From Chromera velia (Eukaryota > Sar > Chromeraceae): DNA of 20,000 bases. The translations under genes and the position numbers were made by a program. Positions within the stretch are counted from its first letter, which is position 1; each line of letters begins with the position of its first letter. The notes under the pieces were generated by a model. It saw only the letters and a program-made list of their open reading frames with translations, made no database searches and was not told where the DNA came from. Location of the stretch: positions 1-20,000 of the forward strand of contig JAHBMJ010000616.1 in NCBI GenBank assembly GCA_018398765.1, given 5' to 3'. Positions 18,034-20,000 of the stretch are shown here, in pieces.

Positions 18034-18358
18034 CAGGAGGAGCGGATGATACTCGCAACTGCACGAGCCGACGCAGGTGAGAGCTAGAGAGAGAAGATTG
18101 TTGGTGGCAACAAAACTGCATGCATGCACGGTCAGCCTGAATCCTCATGCATTTATTCATTCATTTTCTTTGAGAGGGAGGGAGGGAGGGAGTCTTTGGA
18201 CGGAACTGCAAGGTCACTCTCAACTGTTCGACGAATGCCCTCAGGATAGCTAATCGCCTTCAAGAGAACTAAGCGTACAAAATATCAAAAACGGAAGCAG
18301 CGCCATCGTTCACACGACCCGAAAAAAGCCCACCGGTCGCCTCTCTTCCTGCCTGCAG

Positions 18359-18583
18359 CGGTCTCCTGCAACGAAGCAACCGACCCTCAACCCAACACCC
18401 TCGCGGCTGAGGTCGTTAGAACGGACTCAGGCCAGGCAGGCGTCACCACCCAGACCGCAGTCTTCACCTACACGTGCAACGATGGATACGCACTCGACAC
18501 TCCCGAGAACGCCGTCAACTTCACATGCACAGGGACAGCCAACGCGGCGTCGGCTTGGCAGGGCTCCCCTCCTACGTGCTCAG
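18359..18583 (+). CDS. Exon 21: sushi/CCP-like module 6, expected donor is AT not GT
   Basis: Acceptor CCTGCAG|CGGTC, 75 codons to the phase-1 point after CTCAG. It reads AVSCNEATDPQPNTLAAEV, then VFTYTCNDGYAL, VNFTCTGTAN and SAWQGSPPTC, so the protein-coding body is intact. At the expected donor the sequence is CTCAG|ATGGGC, where sibling exons have CTCAG|GTGGG or CTCAG|GTGAG. A single G-to-A change at position +1 would explain it. Reading on gives 20 codons to TGA at about 18644. There is no alternative in-phase GT before that stop. Skipping the exon would keep the frame. Confidence 0.65.
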
Positions 18584-19059
18584 ATGGGCCGCATGCGACT
18601 GCACGCCCTGAGCGGCAGGGCACTCTTGCAGACTCAGTCCGATGAATTCTTCAGCTGATTCTATCTTTTGTTTTCGAAGGGCCTGAGCGATTCTGTGATG
18701 AAAGAGAAAGAAAGTCCTCGATTGAGGGATGGATCGGATCGGATCGGTCTTTTTCTTGTGCCGTTTGTTTTTGTTTTTCACGTGTGTTCGACAGAAAAGG
18801 AAAACAAAATGTGAGACGGTAGGAAAGGCAGTGAGAAAACAAAAACTTCCACATACAGAATTGGTGCTTACTTCATCTCAAGTGTAGCCAGCAAGTCTAC
18901 TGTTCCACGGCATTGGACAGACTAGTCGGAGCTGTCTTTCTGTAGGTGCAGATATGTCAAATTCGGGTTTTTGTCTCCGCTTTTGTTTTTTGGACTGCAT
19001 ATATCTCTCTGCTGTTTTCTCTCTTACCTACCGACTCGGCCGTGCGTCTATCTGCGCAG

Positions 19060-19287
19060 CCGTTTCTTGCAACTCAACAACCGACCCTCAACCTAACGCC
19101 CTCACTGCTGAGGTCGTCAGAACGGACCATGGACAGACAGGCGTGACTACCCAGACGGCAGTTTTTACCTACAGCTGCAACAGCGGTTTCGCTCTCGTCG
19201 GTCCTCCTACAGTGACCTTCTCCTGCACAGGGACGGCCTACACAGCCTCGGAGTGGCAGGCGGTTCAGGCGCCTCCCATTTGCTCGG
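19060..19287 (+). CDS. Exon 22: sushi/CCP-like module 7
   Basis: Acceptor GCGCAG|CCGTT, donor TCGG|GTCAGT, 76 codons. It reads AVSCNSTTDPQPNALTAEV, then VFTYSCNSGFAL, VTFSCTGTAY and SEWQAVQAPPIC. Phe replaces the Tyr after Gly, which is tolerated. Its split first codon is Ala (GCC) whether the upstream exon is 20 or 21, so exon 21 could be omitted cleanly. Intron 22 is 261 nt. Confidence 0.85.
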
Positions 19288-19548
19288 GTCAGTCAGTGCT
19301 TTGAAATTGAAACCGTATCATTCATGGGTTTTGCCTCCTGAATTCCTTTCGTTTCCTTTCCTTTCCCTTTTCATCTGTTCGGAATTCCCTTCGACGTGCC
19401 AGAGTTGTCGAATGCCTATGTTCAAATCAACTCTTTGTTTTTTTCTCGCTCTCTCTGTAGAGCTGCAGTTGCATGCGAAACAGCGCGGCGGTGGACCAAT
19501 GAAAAAACCTCGATCACTTGATTTGCCTTCCCCCCTTTTTCGACTCAG

Positions 19549-19773
19549 CCGCCGTCCCCTGTAACGAGACTCTCGACGCACAGCCCAACAATTTGACTGT
19601 TGAAGTCGAGAGAAGAAACTCTGGGCAGACCAGCAGCACCGGAGACTCCGCACTCTTCAAGTACGGCTGCAGCGTGGGCTTTCAGTTGGACAGCGCAGCG
19701 AACGTCACTTTCGTTTGCACGGGCGATACCTACGGGACCTCTTCGTGGAAGGGAAGTCCTCCTACCTGTTCAG
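19549..19773 (+). CDS. Exon 23: sushi/CCP-like module 8 (last in window)
   Basis: Acceptor ACTCAG|CCGCC, donor TTCAG|GTGCG, 75 codons. It reads AAVPCNETLDAQPNNLTVEV, then LFKYGCSVGFQL, VTFVCTGDTY and SSWKGSPPTC. NLT and NVT are possible N-glycosylation sites. The donor shows that the gene continues past the right edge; 19774-20000 is the start of intron 23 and shows only CT-rich sequence at the very end. Confidence 0.85.
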
Positions 19774-20000
19774 GTGCGTTGGCTTTTCCTTTTACGCCGT
19801 GTCTGCAGTCAGTCAGTCCTTATTTCGCTTGGCATTATCAGTCTTGAGCGTGTATATGTACGCGTGTATGTTGTCTGCGTACCAATGTGCGTCTCCAGTC
19901 TTTTGTGAATGCGCGTGTTTCTGTCTCCAAGAGCGCCTGCATTTGTGTCCGTGTGAATTTGCGCATGTCTAAGTATGGCTGACTCTTTCTCTCTCTCTTT

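Larger units (their letters stand above)
6448..19773 (+). other. Multi-exon gene: secreted F5/8C-like + 14 EGF + 8 sushi/CCP-like modules (3' end beyond window)
   Basis: Twenty-three coding exons, listed separately, splice into one frame of 1,430 codons plus one base. Residues 1-221 carry the signal peptide and discoidin-like domain, 222-798 fourteen EGF-like modules and 799-1430 eight sushi-like modules. All introns are phase 1. They range from about 215 to 765 nt and are GT-AG except intron 18 (GC-AG) and intron 21 (expected donor AT). EGF plus sushi plus discoidin-like modules on a signal peptide are known in secreted, adhesive or matrix-like proteins, so an extracellular binding role is likely. 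Ligand and function are unknown. No transmembrane segment lies within the visible part, but the C-terminus is off-window, so secreted versus membrane-anchored is open. Confidence 0.85.

Noticed and set aside
19461-19500. GCAGTTGCATGCGAAAC near 19464 resembling the start of a sushi exon (AVAC-E)
   Set aside because: No sushi-like continuation follows (no Tyr-x-Cys, Phe-x-Cys or Trp...Pro-x-Cys); most likely chance, at best a relic.

Overview
The window is eukaryotic nuclear DNA. Its right two-thirds (6448 to the right edge) hold the 5' part of one large + strand gene for a secreted or cell-surface modular protein. I assembled 23 coding exons by matching GT-AG boundaries to domain edges. Exon 1 encodes a signal peptide and a discoidin-like (F5/8 type C-like) domain. 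Exons 2-15 encode fourteen EGF-like modules, one per exon. Exons 16-23 encode eight sushi/CCP-like modules, one per exon. Every inferred intron is phase 1, so every internal exon is a symmetric 1-1 module. The spliced product would be at least 1,430 residues, and the gene runs off the right edge inside intron 23.

The organism cannot be fixed from sequence alone. The intron density, near-neutral GC in the gene, abundant microsatellites and a divergent sushi family next to almost identical EGF copies suggest a complex-genome protist or alga (a chromerid-type alveolate is my best guess). A metazoan is not excluded.

Layout: 1-1370 holds about 1 kb of almost pure polypyrimidine sequence (CTTC/CTTT-rich) with no believable gene. 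1370-3092 is AT-rich and empty of recognisable genes. 3093-4312 is a sharply bounded GC-rich island whose - strand frame reads like protein but is broken by three in-frame TAG codons; it is probably a decayed gene or transposon fragment. 4313-6447 is intergenic and holds a candidate TTAA-flanked miniature inverted-repeat element (4713-5207), (CAT)n/(TAA)n tracts and two copies of a dispersed repeat. 6448-20000 is the modular gene.

Main points of interest: exon-limited homogeneity of the EGF exons while their introns are largely unalignable; a recent ~249 bp duplication carrying exon 13 plus intron flanks to exon 15, exactly 1,200 bp away; one GC-AG intron (intron 18); one exon (21) whose expected donor reads AT instead of GT, so it may be skipped, retained or a decaying exon; and several introns whose donor lies inside a (GTGA)n, (GTCT)n or (GTCA)n repeat. 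Because all modules are 1-1, any subset could be skipped without a frameshift.
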